A stretch of 64,000 nucleotides of DNA from Rostratula benghalensis (Eukaryota > Chordata > Aves > Charadriiformes > Rostratulidae). The position numbers were made by a program, and so were the translations under genes. Of this stretch, positions 49,261-61,850 are shown piece after piece; within the stretch, counting starts at the first letter, position 1; each line of letters opens with the position of its first letter. The notes under the pieces were generated by a model. The model saw only the letters and a list, made by a program, of their open reading frames with translations. It searched no databases and was not told where the DNA came from. The stretch lies in the NCBI GenBank assembly GCA_013399305.1, contig VXAI01000082.1:2752674-2816673 (forward strand), given 5' to 3'.

Positions 49261-51203
49261 TTGTCTCAGACCTCTTAAGCAGAGGACAAGATACAACCAG
49301 TAGGTTTTCTTCCTATAATACAAGGACACTGATTGCCCCAGCATTCGTGTAAGATGCCTGGATGAATTTCAGAACTAATGCAGAACTTTCACATACAGCA
49401 AGTGGAAAGAACTGGGATGAGAATAGTGCTTAGTCACACTGATGATTACTTTCTTAGCACACCTGAATCACACCTCTGATGATGGATTCCTCACAGTCAA
49501 AGATGCTTCCTGAATTGGATGAATGATTACAAAATAACAATTTTAATACATAAGAGCTTCAACACTGACTTTCTCCAAATTTAATGTGAAAAGGAATAGA
49601 TTAAAATCGTTAACTGTTATCGGTCATATCTACAGAGTTATGCAGAAAGAGGATACAAAACACTTTACTATTCTCATGCCTCATGCATAGTAAGAGTGAG
49701 CATAAGGAGGGGTTCAGAATGTTACATCAGGAGCATAAAGACTTCGCATCCCTAGGTTTGCTCATCTCTGTGAATAAGCAAAATGGACACCTATTTGCTG
49801 GGAAAACACTTTAAATAGTTTAGGTTTGAGAGACTTAAGTAGTCTGTCTGACTAGGGTCTTTTCAAGATCGAGACTTTAAGGAGATTCCAAAACTATGAG
49901 GATTAATGCTATAGATTAAGGATAATTCACTTGGCATTAACACTGCTTTTGAAATAATCACCTAAACCACTTACATATGGTCATCAAGTAAGCAAGCTTG
50001 CTCAATAAAGCTCCCATTCATGAAATGCTCTTTCCGACTGAAGTAATTACTTACTGATATGTAGATATTTATTAATAAACAATCTAATACTCTATCTCAC
50101 TAATGCTAAATAACATACTGTGCTTTAGATACAAAGCAACAGATGAGAGGAGAGAACTGCAATTCCTGATCAAATTGGACGAGCTTTATATGGCATTCTG
50201 TCATGCAGTTATTTATTTGAAATTGAGAAGTGGTATCTGATACAAAACAACAGGATGTCTGGTACAGAAAAAATAAACAGTTCAACAAAATCAACTCCAA
50301 CAAGCATAAGTATTGGAAAATCCACACAAACCAAACAGAAAAGTTCTGGTTTATGCATGCTTTTCATCCATGCATATGATTAAAATCATTCAAAGCAATG
50401 GTAAACCAGCCCATAAGAACAAATGAGTTGATCCTTTAAAAGGCTCTCACAAAAAAACCCCAAACCCAAAATGCACAATTTTTTCATATATATTTTTTTG
50501 CTCTTTCACTTGTACTGTGTTGACTAGTTGATGAGTTTATTTTTCTTTTAAAGCATATTTTATTTTTCACTGTCACTAAAATGTCACTATGTGAAACACC
50601 CCCTTCCAGACAAGCTGCATCCCCTCTCTTAAACCAACTCCCTTCAAAGCCCAGTGAAATGTTGTACGTGTACTAGAAACATGTTTTTAAAACACTTCTT
50701 GATAAAATCCACATGGCACACTTTGCTAACTTCCTTCTGAGAGGTGTATGAAGAAAGCACGAGCTATAGAAAAGTAGATGTAAACACATAATATTCCTTT
50801 CCCCATAAAAAAAAAAACTGTTTTACTTGTAGACTTTTCCTGATTTCCTCATTTCACTGATTTCTTACCAATTATATTGAAAGATCCTTTATTTCTACTG
50901 CACAAAATACTCAATTGTCAAGAAGATGGTGATACTAATTTTTGTTCCACAGACCTTGCCGGCACTGTCACAAGACCTATAATGAAGGCTAACAGCAACA
51001 ACAATAATGATTGCTGTACTTAAGTATAGGCTACTACACATTTATTTGGATTTCCCAATTTAAGTCCAAACAGTAAAGAGATCATAATGCCAATACAAGG
51101 CCCTAGTTTAACACAGATTTGTTATTTTTAAAAAACCTGAACCTAACATAAGTCAGTGAATGAGTAGTTTCCTTTACCTCTACTTAGCCTATTCTCCATT
51201 ATT
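49261..51203. other. Unique non-coding sequence
   Basis: No gene or recognisable repeat. An A/C-rich stretch lies at about 50451-50474 and an A-run at 50809-50818. Confidence 0.5.
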
Positions 51204-51229
51204 NNNNNNNNNNNNNNNNNNNNNNNNNN
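51204..51229. other. Assembly gap (26 N)
   Basis: Twenty-six undetermined bases. The flanks (TTCTCCATTATT and TGTCATGTATG) are unrelated to each other, so the true gap content and length are unknown. Confidence 0.99.
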
Positions 51230-54200
51230 TGTCATGTATGAACAAAATTTTTATCCAGACAAGTACTGGGGACAGTGAGTAGATGATGGAAATGTACCTT
51301 TCTAATCTTAAAATCTATTCATCTAGTTAGACCCATGAGTTTAGAAAAAGAAAAAGCAAAGCAAAAAGCCAAGTCTTTATTGCCATGGTCTTGTGTTGAA
51401 ATATTTTATGTGAAGTTACTTGTACTGTTCTCATTAAGACTTCTCTACTTCATACTTGCATGGTCTATCTTCATTATCTGTAAAACACAGCATTTATAGA
51501 AACATAAAGAATTTTCAGTGTACCTATAAAAATAAACAAAAGTTTCAATTAAAGCACTATTGGTTTGAACACATGCAAGAAGTATTCTAAGGTAATTCTC
51601 AAAATCGATTTTTCCTGTAGGCTCTAAATTATTTTAAAGCCTTATGTCTAGGGAAATGAAGTTTACACTGAAACACAGATTTCTGTTCTGCTCCTAGAAG
51701 TTTGAATATTTATACTGCTATTTGTTTGGAAATATGCTGGGCCCCCTTCCTAATTAAATGGTCATTCTGACCATTTTACAGCTGTTCATAGAGGGGTCAC
51801 GTCATCTGTATGCCATTTTACCTACAGAAGAATAGTATTAGACTACACAGAGATTTGATTTTGAAAGATTTAGGAAGTATATTTAAATAACTTCTCACTT
51901 CTCAACCTGCACAAACTTTTGATGTGAACAAAATTATACCACTTTTAAAATAAGAATTTTACTAAAATGTTTGAAAATCCTGGCTGAAATGACAATCCTG
52001 GTTGAAATGACAATGAACAATTACTAAAATACAATAAAAAATCTAAGGAATAATGTCCTCCCTGCCACTGTACCCTTGATACTTTTAATACTTAAAGAGT
52101 AAATATATGCTTTAGAGCAACTACTTGTGCCCAGTTCTCTGGTAGACAGTCAACGGTCAAATCATAAAAACATGAAAGATTCTAGAAGCCCTATTGTAGT
52201 TACTCTTTTCTTAGAAGGAGTTAGGAATATTTTAAGGGAAGAAAAAGATTAAAATTCTAAATATACCCATTTAATTTTTTTTACTTTGCTGACATCAACT
52301 TCCTTTTTGGAACACTAAAAGGTTGTTTGAATCTCCGCATGTCCTCGTCTTCACCTCTGAAAAAACTATGCTAAATTATAGCTTTGGTATGCATTGGTAT
52401 TCAGTAAAACTACACTGTAAAGATATTGAGAAATCATTCCTTTTGTACCGTTATCTTAAGCTTAAGCTTCAGATAAGAATCTTCAAAAAGGAGGTTTAAC
52501 TAGTCTAAACACTTATCTCTTTGTTTCTATGCAGTGCCATGGGGCTCAGACTACCTGAGTGAAGACTAGGTAGATTTCCTCAGCTGGGTTCTCCAGATGC
52601 TGCAGAGAACTTCAGCTTCTCTCTGGTTCCCCTGAGGCAGACAATGAGCTGTGAGACAGCCTGCATCTCTTCCTGGCTTTTGGTCACCACAGTGGTACAG
52701 CAACAAATTGGTGGGCAACCTTGGCTGTGGACACCATTATCCTGAAGGATGTCTAGCCTAGGGCCTGTAATGAGCAATTTCTGATACAGGTATGCACGGG
52801 AGACACACACACAGACAACTACTGCTATTCTCACAGCAGTCAGTTTGCCAACTCACACAGGCAGGGTCAAATGAAAGAATGTCATCAGGATTTGAAGCCA
52901 GATGACATGGACAACTTGTCTTTTTCCCTCTAAGTTCATCAGGAGCGTCTGTCACAACCACTAGCAAATCCAGTACCTAAGTCAAAAGATGATCATCTCA
53001 TGTTCTCAACTCCAGACTGACAGAGTATCTGCAATCTGTGTTTAACCAATTTGTTTAATCATTTGCATTAAGCAAATGTAAAATGCTATTTATGTGCAAT
53101 TGCACCACAAATATTAATTTAAGATGCAGGACAACGGTCAATCAAGACCAACAAGTGCCACTACATACAGTAAGAGGGTATCATGTTTTGAAATCAACAT
53201 TCTCATGTTTGTTCTTTTCAGCAAACCAAGAAACCACAATGAAGTATTTACTGTGTTTGAAGCCTCCCTATGTTTTACTTTTCTTTCCATACATTTGTAT
53301 GAATTTTGAACAGATATTGCCATTAAATATAAGCAAAAATTTAAAAAGTTCTTTGAACAGACAGTTTTAACGCTTCTATATATGGAAACAAGATATCAGA
53401 TACAGCAAATTCAATTAATGTTATACTTGTTTCCCTAATTAAACATCTCTAATTGCATTTGAAAGTTTGAACTATGCATTACTGTAGATGTTCGTACCAG
53501 GAAATGTTGGACTTCTCACTAATCAAAACATACATGAGTGATTATGAACCAGATTTCTCATTAATTACAACTGAAACTTATATTTACTTTTTGGCAAATA
53601 CCTTGCATGTTAAAATGTATAAATAACTTTCCTTATCTTCGCAAACACAACTGGAGATGCAGATGACTGCATCTGGAGCACTTAGAATTACATTGTTGAA
53701 GTGTTATGCGTGGTTTGTTAAGTTAATTGATTTTACGCATTCTTACTGATTTATGTTTATTTATCAAACTCATAGAATGCAAATACTGACCAGCACTTCC
53801 ACACACGGTGTTTGGAATTTGCACAGGATTTCTATTTGAAGAAAAAGTTGAAGATCATTGATTACACTTCAGAGAATGAAAATATATTTCCAGTCACAAG
53901 TTAATCCTTGATCATAACTTGTTCAAAAAGCAAACTGCAATTATATGTCAGTGGCCTGGAAATTCATAATTTGGTTGCTTAGAATTAGTTATGTGTTGTA
54001 ACACTCTGAAATGTTACCACATAAAACATAATAAAAATAAAATAAAAATAACCCCAAACTGCTTTTCTTTTAGTCATCTTTAATTCTCCTGTTAGAAGAG
54101 CAACAAGTGACATCTATTCCCTTCCTAATTTCTTCACACACAGAGATGGAAAACCTTAAGTAATATTTACTGGTGGATTAGTGTGCCTCACTTCTCGTTG

Positions 54201-54878
54201 AAGTAGATGGTAGTCCTCACGTAATTTTTTTCTGCTAATTCAGGTGTAGGATCAGCAATCTTGAGCAGAGAAACTGTGAAACAGCTGGAGATCATTAGTA
54301 CCATGTTCTCAAACTGCTATTTATAAAAGTATCTTTGTCTTTCCCTAACGCACTGTGAACCCACACCTCCTATGTTCCCCTCAGCAAACACATTTTCAAA
54401 TGCAGTGGTTTTTGTGGTAGAGAGATTAGTAGTTCTAGAAGATCCAGTAAGGGAAAAAAAAATTAATTCTACCCTACATTCACTTATACCTACTAATAAG
54501 CATATAGAATCAAAATAAATTTAATTTATTAGTGAAGAAACAGGAATAACCAATGCACAGTAACAGGCATCCTACCATAGGGCAAAAAGAAGCAGAAAAC
54601 ACACAAGTAACACTGTGCAACAGAATACATACAGATTCCACTAAGATTTATTCATATATATATTTAAAATAATAATTCTTCATTATTAACCAGAAAGTAT
54701 CTTTCTGTCTTTTTATTATGTTAAATATTTTCTTTATAAAGCAACATTTTATTCCTACTATGAGGCTCAATGGAAGCATCTCCAGCTAGGATAACTTTAT
54801 TCACCATCTGTTTAGTGGAAAATCCGTAACACAGACTTTAAATCAGATCTGCTTCTTATTTACATTTCTAGATGAGAG
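51230..54878. other. Non-coding sequence with one GC-richer block
   Basis: No gene is supported. 52540-52975 is richer in G+C and reads open on the minus strand in two overlapping frames (52580-52834 and 52758-52967) with C/S/P-rich text. I do not recognise it; a decayed retrocopy is possible. 54021-54052 carries overlapping AATAAAAT words, that is, chance poly-A signals. Confidence 0.45.
51976..52011. repeat. Tandem duplication of an 18-mer
   Basis: AATCCTGGCTGAAATGAC is followed immediately by the same unit with one C to T change. It looks like a recent local slippage duplication. Confidence 0.9.
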
Positions 54879-54899
54879 ATGCTCTTCTGAGAAGAGCAT
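54879..54899. repeat. Perfect 10-bp inverted repeat, 1-base centre
   Basis: ATGCTCTTCT and AGAAGAGCAT flank a single G. A T/C-rich stretch with TTTTATTTCTATTTTCC words follows. Composition is mixed, so it is a better-than-chance palindrome; function is unknown. Confidence 0.7.
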
Positions 54900-56439
54900 T
54901 TTATTTCTATTTTCCTTTCTATTTTATTTCTGAAAGGCTCCTAGCAAAAGGTGGTTTGCTTCAGCTTTGAAGCTATTTAGCATATGACAGTGCCTTTGGT
55001 TTTCCAAGGGTGATTTCTGCACACTTCAGCTAAAGCACAAGAATGGTAGGACAAAAAAATGAAGGTTATGATTTATTAATTGTGAGAAAAATCTACGAAC
55101 CTCATTTCTGTTCCCAGAGCTAGAGATGCCAAAATGCCTTCAAGTTGGACCTGTATAAAGCAATCGCCATTACTGCACAAACAATATACTTAGAATAGAA
55201 TATTATTTTCACCTGTGACCACAAAGTTGTGGTCTAAAAGCTGACCTCAGCAGGAAGTTAAGCAAGATACCCCTTGTATCTTTGTATTCTTTTCCAATGC
55301 AAATAGATCATTCACAATTGTTTCAGGTGAATTACTCTTGGCCTCTTTAGTTACCAGAGGGATTAAGTAAAATAGAGCTATTTCCTTGTTCTGAAAGCAA
55401 GAAAAAAGGCTTATGGGATTTGAGAGGGAGGAACATGAGGAAGCTAAGAATCATATGCATTTGATCTTGTAATTTCATTTCTTGAAGTTGAAGATGGAAA
55501 AAAATAAAAGGATGCTATTCTCTAGATAGCTGAACTCAAACGCAAGCCAACTTGCACATGATTTATGTGAAGAAGGATGTTTAGGGTGAGATCTCTCAGC
55601 ACTTTCCCACATTGTAAAAATTTCCCTGTTATGTAGATAGTGCAGAATAAACAGACAGAAGCCCATGGCTCTTTTGTGCAGCAGACACCCCATATCAAAA
55701 TGCACCGGAATTTTTACACAGTTTCAAGTAAAGGTATGTTACACAAAGACAACATGGCATTATGCATTTTCTATGTAATTAGTATACGCTTAATATTCCT
55801 GGTATTTTGATATGAGAAATGGGACAGTACTGATTGACAAAAAAATCAGATACTGACAACAGTCTTGCTTCAATACTGATGACAGTAGGGCTTATTTCTA
55901 CAGTCTGATTCTTATCATCTTGAGCTGACACTGCCACAGGAGCAAGCAGGAAGGTTTTTAATTTGTGTATTTTGGCAGCACTGCCATTAGGCTTCTGTTT
56001 GGGAAATCTGCAATAAACCCAAGGCCCTTCTAAGGTTCTGTAAATATAAAATATTCTTATGTCAAGAATATAAACTGGAAAACAGACAGATAAACTTCCT
56101 ATTAATCTAAACTACTGAGTAAATACTACACACCTCTCCTTAGTGCCAGCTCTGAAAAGAAAGCATCACACAGAATGAGGGATGTAGGTTCTTTTGATAT
56201 CACTCTTTTTCTATACACTCCTTCTAGGGACTACTATAAGCAAAAGCTGAATGAACCTAAGTATATCTATTATTAGATCTCTGCCTTGCAATCTCATAGT
56301 TTATAAATTTGATTTCTCAGAAAAGCTATCTTCCTGTCCTTTTATCAGAAATAAATTATTCACTTAGAAAATATTATTTTATATCATTATGACAACAAAT
56401 ACTTTCTATTGTGAATTACTAATATTTATTTGAACCCTG
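54900..56439. other. Unique non-coding sequence
   Basis: No gene or recognised repeat. Confidence 0.5.
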
Positions 56440-56710
56440 TCACATTCCTAATTTCAAGAGAGTACTCAGAGTGACAAACTAATGAGAACCGTCACAGGTC
56501 ACTGTAATTAGAAACATCTTTCAAAGTGCTGTGTAAGGCAATAGCAGCTAGAATATAATTCATAATTCATTAAAACTTAAAACATTGAAGTGAATATGAA
56601 AATGCTATATGTGCAACTTTGCCTGAAAGGCTGTATGCAAGAAGAGATATAAATTTGTTCTAGTTGTATGATAATTTCCCTTTTATTCAAATGACCTAAT
56701 TTTTGTCTTT
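56440..56710. promoter_or_regulatory. Candidate conserved non-coding element
   Basis: Free of simple repeats, with evenly mixed motifs including AATTAGAAAC, TATAATTCATAATTCATTA and TGAATATGAAAATGC. The texture is like vertebrate regulatory DNA. This is inference only. Confidence 0.15.
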
Positions 56711-59700
56711 CTTTCTCATGATGTGATTAGTTTCATAGCACAAACTTCAAAGCTGTGATCAATTTGAATGAAAAATGATCATGACTGGATGTTCCAATTC
56801 AACGTCTACAAGATAATAAAAGGAAAGTAACAGGGGTTTAGAACATTATATGAGCTGAATAGCTGAAAAATGTGGGGTTATTTTGAGAAATAACATCCTG
56901 ACTCATTTTCATGCCTGAAATACAGTTAATTAAATATCGTTACTAATTTAAAATAATTTAATGTCTAAAAACTTTAAGTAAACTCTTACAGACAGCTGAT
57001 CTAGTAACATTCCAAATAAGTAGTCATTATCATTTCACATCAAAATAGCATTTTGATTACCTGGTCTTGGTAATTTTTCTTATTTGTTTTGCTTAATTGC
57101 CAAGTTTATTGTATTCTTTTTTCAAATCATTTAAACTCATTCATTTTAAAAAGGGCTGAAAGAAAGGAAAATATACAATTCAAGAACTAAGTTAGCAACT
57201 GCTCATATAGCCTGAACTGCAGTATTTTTTGACAGCTGGTCAAAGGATACATAAGCAAGTAGAAAAAGAAATACACACATATATCTTTTGTCATGATCTG
57301 TTGTACAAACACAATGCAATTTGAAATTTGTTTGCCTATAACTATCTGCACTCAGTTCTGCTAATGGTTCACACTCATTGACAGTTTTTGTTATGAGAAC
57401 ACTTTGTTATGAGAACAAAATGAAAATTGTGCTTGAACTAATATTTTTTTTTTTTTTTTTAGCTAGCTTTATTATATCCTTCTTCAAAACAGATGAAGGC
57501 AGGTAATAATTTTCTTGGGAACACAGGACCACATCAATACGTTTTTTTAGTTTTTAATAAGTTGGTCTACATGTACCATAATTTTCTTATAACATTTTTT
57601 ATGTTGAAAAGTCATCCCTATTATTGTCTTATTCGTGCTAAATTTTGATAAACAAATCTTGGAGTCTATTACAAACATGGTATCCAGGAAACCATTACAA
57701 GTAAGAGATACTTTTTAATTAGGATGTGTCTAAGATACTTGTCTGCTTGGTTAATGTGTCATTTAGGCTTAAGGATAAGTGACCGGACAGCTGTACCCCT
57801 TAGTGACAAACTTAGTTCCTGCTAAAAAAACTGTTGAATATATTCCTGTGATATTAGGAATTTTTTTTCCCTCTTATACGACATATCATACTAAGCTGTA
57901 AATTGTTTCACCATTATGTTGGTGAGACATGCAGAACATTTACAGCAATGAAAGTCCCAAGTGTGCAGTTAGAGGTTTCTAAGTTGTGAGAGTCAAAAGT
58001 GACAAGTCAGCTTCCCCAAAACTTTCCAAAATTACAAATATTTTTATCATGTCAGTTTTAAATTATCACAGGTAAGATTTCTTTGTCGTTTATCTTTAGG
58101 CCTTAGATTCTACTACCAAGCTTTTCTGAGCAACCATGAAAAGTTAAACTATGTTACTATGAGAAGCTTTAAGTGAGCAAATAAGAACTGCTAAGGCTGC
58201 ACATCAAATTCTCTCACCACCTATCCGGAGTTGACTTGTATGCTAAAGATCACACAGCTACTGGGTCTGAATTTAAAAGGAACCTTCCCCAGGTCAAACA
58301 ATCTTAGCTGCAGAATTGGTTTGTTTATCTATGTACCATGATTTGACTACCTATGTTTCCTGTCAAAAAAATTTACTGTCATTGAGGAGGCTCTATAAAT
58401 TAATGAAATCCTAGTTTCTTTCCTCTTTACCTTAAACAGACATTGTAATTTTTTAAGGCTGAAATATTTTACGTAACTGAAGATTTTGGAGGTATTACGG
58501 AGATCTGGAGTGACCTCAATGGTAAGAAGAATGGAAAGACTTACACCAAAGAGTACACTTAAGAATACTTCTAAACACAATAAGAACAGTACACTTTTCC
58601 ATGATGTGTACTGTCTATTACTTGATAGGCTGTCTTGATAAACCTTGCTTCCAAAGGGACATAACTCATACGAATAGAATTTTCATTCACTGGACACCAA
58701 AGTTGAGATCTCAGTACACAGAAGCATTAAGCTACAAGAAAAGGAATCATTATTTAATTTGTAGGGTGAGGTATATTTCAGCTGTTTCCATTCCTGAGTT
58801 ACAGAGAGCCAATAAAGGAGTTTTAGCTTGAAAAAGCAACATGCTCCCCATGTTGGATGACAGAAATAAATAACTTCACAAGGAACTTGCTCTCTACGCT
58901 TGCTTTTTCTCTGAGTCTTGCCTGAATCATGTGGCTCTCCTCCAAATTCTGCCTTTCTACTCAAGCATCTATAAATGAAGAAATGTTGACTTGCCTATCT
59001 CACTGCAGTCAAGAGTAGCTTAATTTTGGAGACAGATGTTTCTCCCAGACAGCAAATTACCTCTTGTTTTGCTAGATAATCAGTGGGCCATATAAATCAT
59101 TGCTAGCCAGCAGACATTTAGCTGGTAACAGTTCCAAGGGCAGTGCCAGATCTTCACCTCTGAGCATATAATACCACTTTGATAAGCCACTCATCCTCAG
59201 CTAGGAAGCAGGAATGATCACACATTTTTAGCCTGTTGCACTGAAACTGCAAAATTTCCATGTGCCTTATTGCAATTTTGTCTACATTGGATTATTTAAG
59301 TACTTCTTGACTATACCATGTTATAAGGCTCCCTGGCTAAAGTGAGGATCTCAGTAGAGGGAAGTTAGACAAATGTTTTAAAATTATTTTTGTCCAGATT
59401 TCAAGGTTTTTCCATTATTTTTCATGTTTTGCAATAACTAGGATTATAATTAGAAATAGACTGCTGCTGAGTAGTAACAGGCATCCATTTTCTTAAGGAA
59501 CTCTACTAAGTTTTGGACAGGCAAATGCCCAGGGGTTTTGTGAACTTCAGATTATATGCTTTCAAGGTACCTTTCTTACCAAATAAGCATAGGAAAAACC
59601 TGTATGGCAGGCATGAAAAAAGTTTGGATTTCACTTCAGCATAGCATTATGCTTTAGTGTATCATTAACTGTAAAAACCCTTTCAGGCATTTTCCTGAAT

Positions 59701-61736
59701 TAGACTCTACAGCTATGTATGAATTTGATAGCAATGTGGGGAATAAAATACAGAAGTCATAACTTGTAGACTTCACAATTTGGTTTTCAGAGCATGTAGA
59801 AATGAATAGTTCTACTTCATATTTTATTATTCACATTTGTCTAAAATATCTTATAATTCTTGTTTAACATACAGGAAATTTAATCCATTCCCACTGTTCC
59901 AAAAGTACTGAATAGCCTTACAATAAGCTTGAGAATAATGCATCCTTGCATTTAAATACGATCACAAAAATAATTGCAATGCATATTCACATTCACAAGT
60001 GATTAAAGTCATAATAGAAGTATTTGTTAGATGTGAGTTGTGAAACTCTGCACGCTTTTCACATCTGAAGATGTCAATTTGCCCTGTGAGGGAGGAAAAT
60101 AGGTGAATCCAAAACAACCACAGTTCTCTCTTGTGGAGGTGCGTTATTTCCATCAAGTGACAGACCAGCTTCCAGTCAGAACCTACTCAGGTAACAGAGG
60201 TTGCTTTTCAGTTGCTCATTACAACTTCCCTTCTCAAGCCAGAAATAAGTATTATAAAAAAGACTGAAAATAATTTTAAAAGAAAAACTCTGACTTCTCA
60301 CTGCCACTGCACATTGATCAGGATTCACTGTTTTATGGAACTGTATTCTTTGTTTCAGGAATTCTGTGGTACTTGATACTACAGTAGACTCTGAATTTCT
60401 CAGGTTTATATGCAAGTTTTTAATTTATTTTCTGCTGTCAGAATTTTTATCAGCTAATATCTTGTAATATGGTAATTTTAAATCTATGGAAGATATTGCT
60501 TCAGTTCTAATGCTGTCCTTCATTAGCTTAAAAGTAACTGTGTATTTATGTTAATGAATACAACTAAAATCATCATTACTCATTGTCACTTACTAAACCA
60601 TTCAAAAAACTGAGAACTATTTTAAAAAAAAAACTTCAGCAATGAAGAATCCTGTTACTTCTTGAAAGGCAGAAATTTTATCACATAGATTTCACTGAAT
60701 TATCTGAATGATCACATACTATTCAGCAAACTTGATAGCTTTAACTATCTGCAACTATTTAGCAGTGTGTTGATAAATATGCGGGTTTTGTATAGCATGT
60801 TTTTTTCAGCGTTTTACTGTAATGTTTAATTGCTCACTTCTGACTAACTATAAGCCTTTCCCAGTGGGGAAAAAATAGCTCTTCTAAAGTACAGTAATTC
60901 TGCCTTTTAAAGACCTTGTCAAGAACATGGAACACTTACATTAGTGAATTCTTTTGACTGTGTCATTAGTGTCATTGATACTTGATAGGCAGAGTATCAT
61001 ATTCTCAGGAATTTTCTTCTCAGTAAGAATTTCCTCATCACTTTCCACAATGAGTTCTAGGTGGCCATGTCCAGATATGTAATGAGGATAAACAAGATTA
61101 AACTTCAACCTTGAAAATGTTAATCATGGGAGCATTATGTTTGGAGAAAATTAGACCAATACAGACACCAGTGATATCTTTGGGAATTTGTAACATTAAA
61201 TATCAAACGGGGTGTTTTCAGATACAATGATTTTCCTAATAAATATGTTTGAGAGATTGTATTCATATATCAACGGGAGTGTCTTGTGGCACTGTAAACC
61301 CTGCAAAAAGTGAACAATATACTTCAGAATTCTTGCATTTCAGTATCGTAACATAGAAATATTTTGAATGGTCACAAAATTTTTTAGGGTGATGCATTTG
61401 TCTCTGTGAATTTTCTGCTCAATGTTTCCTAGTACCTATAAATCAAACTGGTCATAATATTCACATATTATTTAGTTTTGTAACACCTCCAAAAGAGTGT
61501 CAAATATTTCTGCTGCTGGATTTATAGGATTTCTTTAAAAAAATTTGGTTATGTGTGATTTTGGGGGAAGTAATTTTTTGTATTACTGATTTTTTTTTTT
61601 TTTAAATGAGAATTACTTCAGTGATTCTCTAGACCTTTCTAGGCCATTATTCTGTCTCTAGCAATGACCAACAGTATATGATCACGGGCCAGGATTCAGT
61701 GCTCTCCCACCCACCATGATTCTGTGAAACTTTCAG
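56711..61736. other. Unique non-coding sequence
   Basis: No gene is supported. It includes T-runs at 57446-57461 and 61590-61603 and the tandem 16-mer listed separately. The 93-codon minus-strand frame at 58683-58964 has mixed composition but no recognised domain or splice context. Confidence 0.5.
57387..57418. repeat. Tandem duplication of a 16-mer
   Basis: TTTGTTATGAGAACAC is followed at once by TTTGTTATGAGAACAA, with one mismatch. A local slippage duplication. Confidence 0.9.
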
Positions 61737-61850
61737 TGTTCCTAATGTCATGTGGAAAAGAGTTCCACAACCCAGTTACACTCTGTGACCCCTCAGTCAG
61801 TTCTTTTCCACGCTAAAGGTTCCTATTTTATTTATTCCTTTTTTCATAAA
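61737..61850 (-). mobile_element. Possible ancient LINE (CR1/L3-like) relic
   Basis: The plus strand carries 'ggaaaagagttccacaac' followed by 'actctgtgacc' and then a 'ctaaaggttcctattttatt' stretch. This order resembles, in reverse complement, the 3' part of old amniote CR1/L3-type LINEs (a 'gagttccacag ... tgtgtgaagaa ... ctgcctattaattt' pattern). It is heavily diverged, no 3' tail is visible, and I rely on memory of the pattern. Confidence 0.3.

Noticed and set aside
54021..54052. Cluster of AATAAA words as a gene's polyadenylation site
   Set aside because: It is a short A/T repeat with no upstream coding sequence on the plus strand; such words are frequent in AT-rich DNA.
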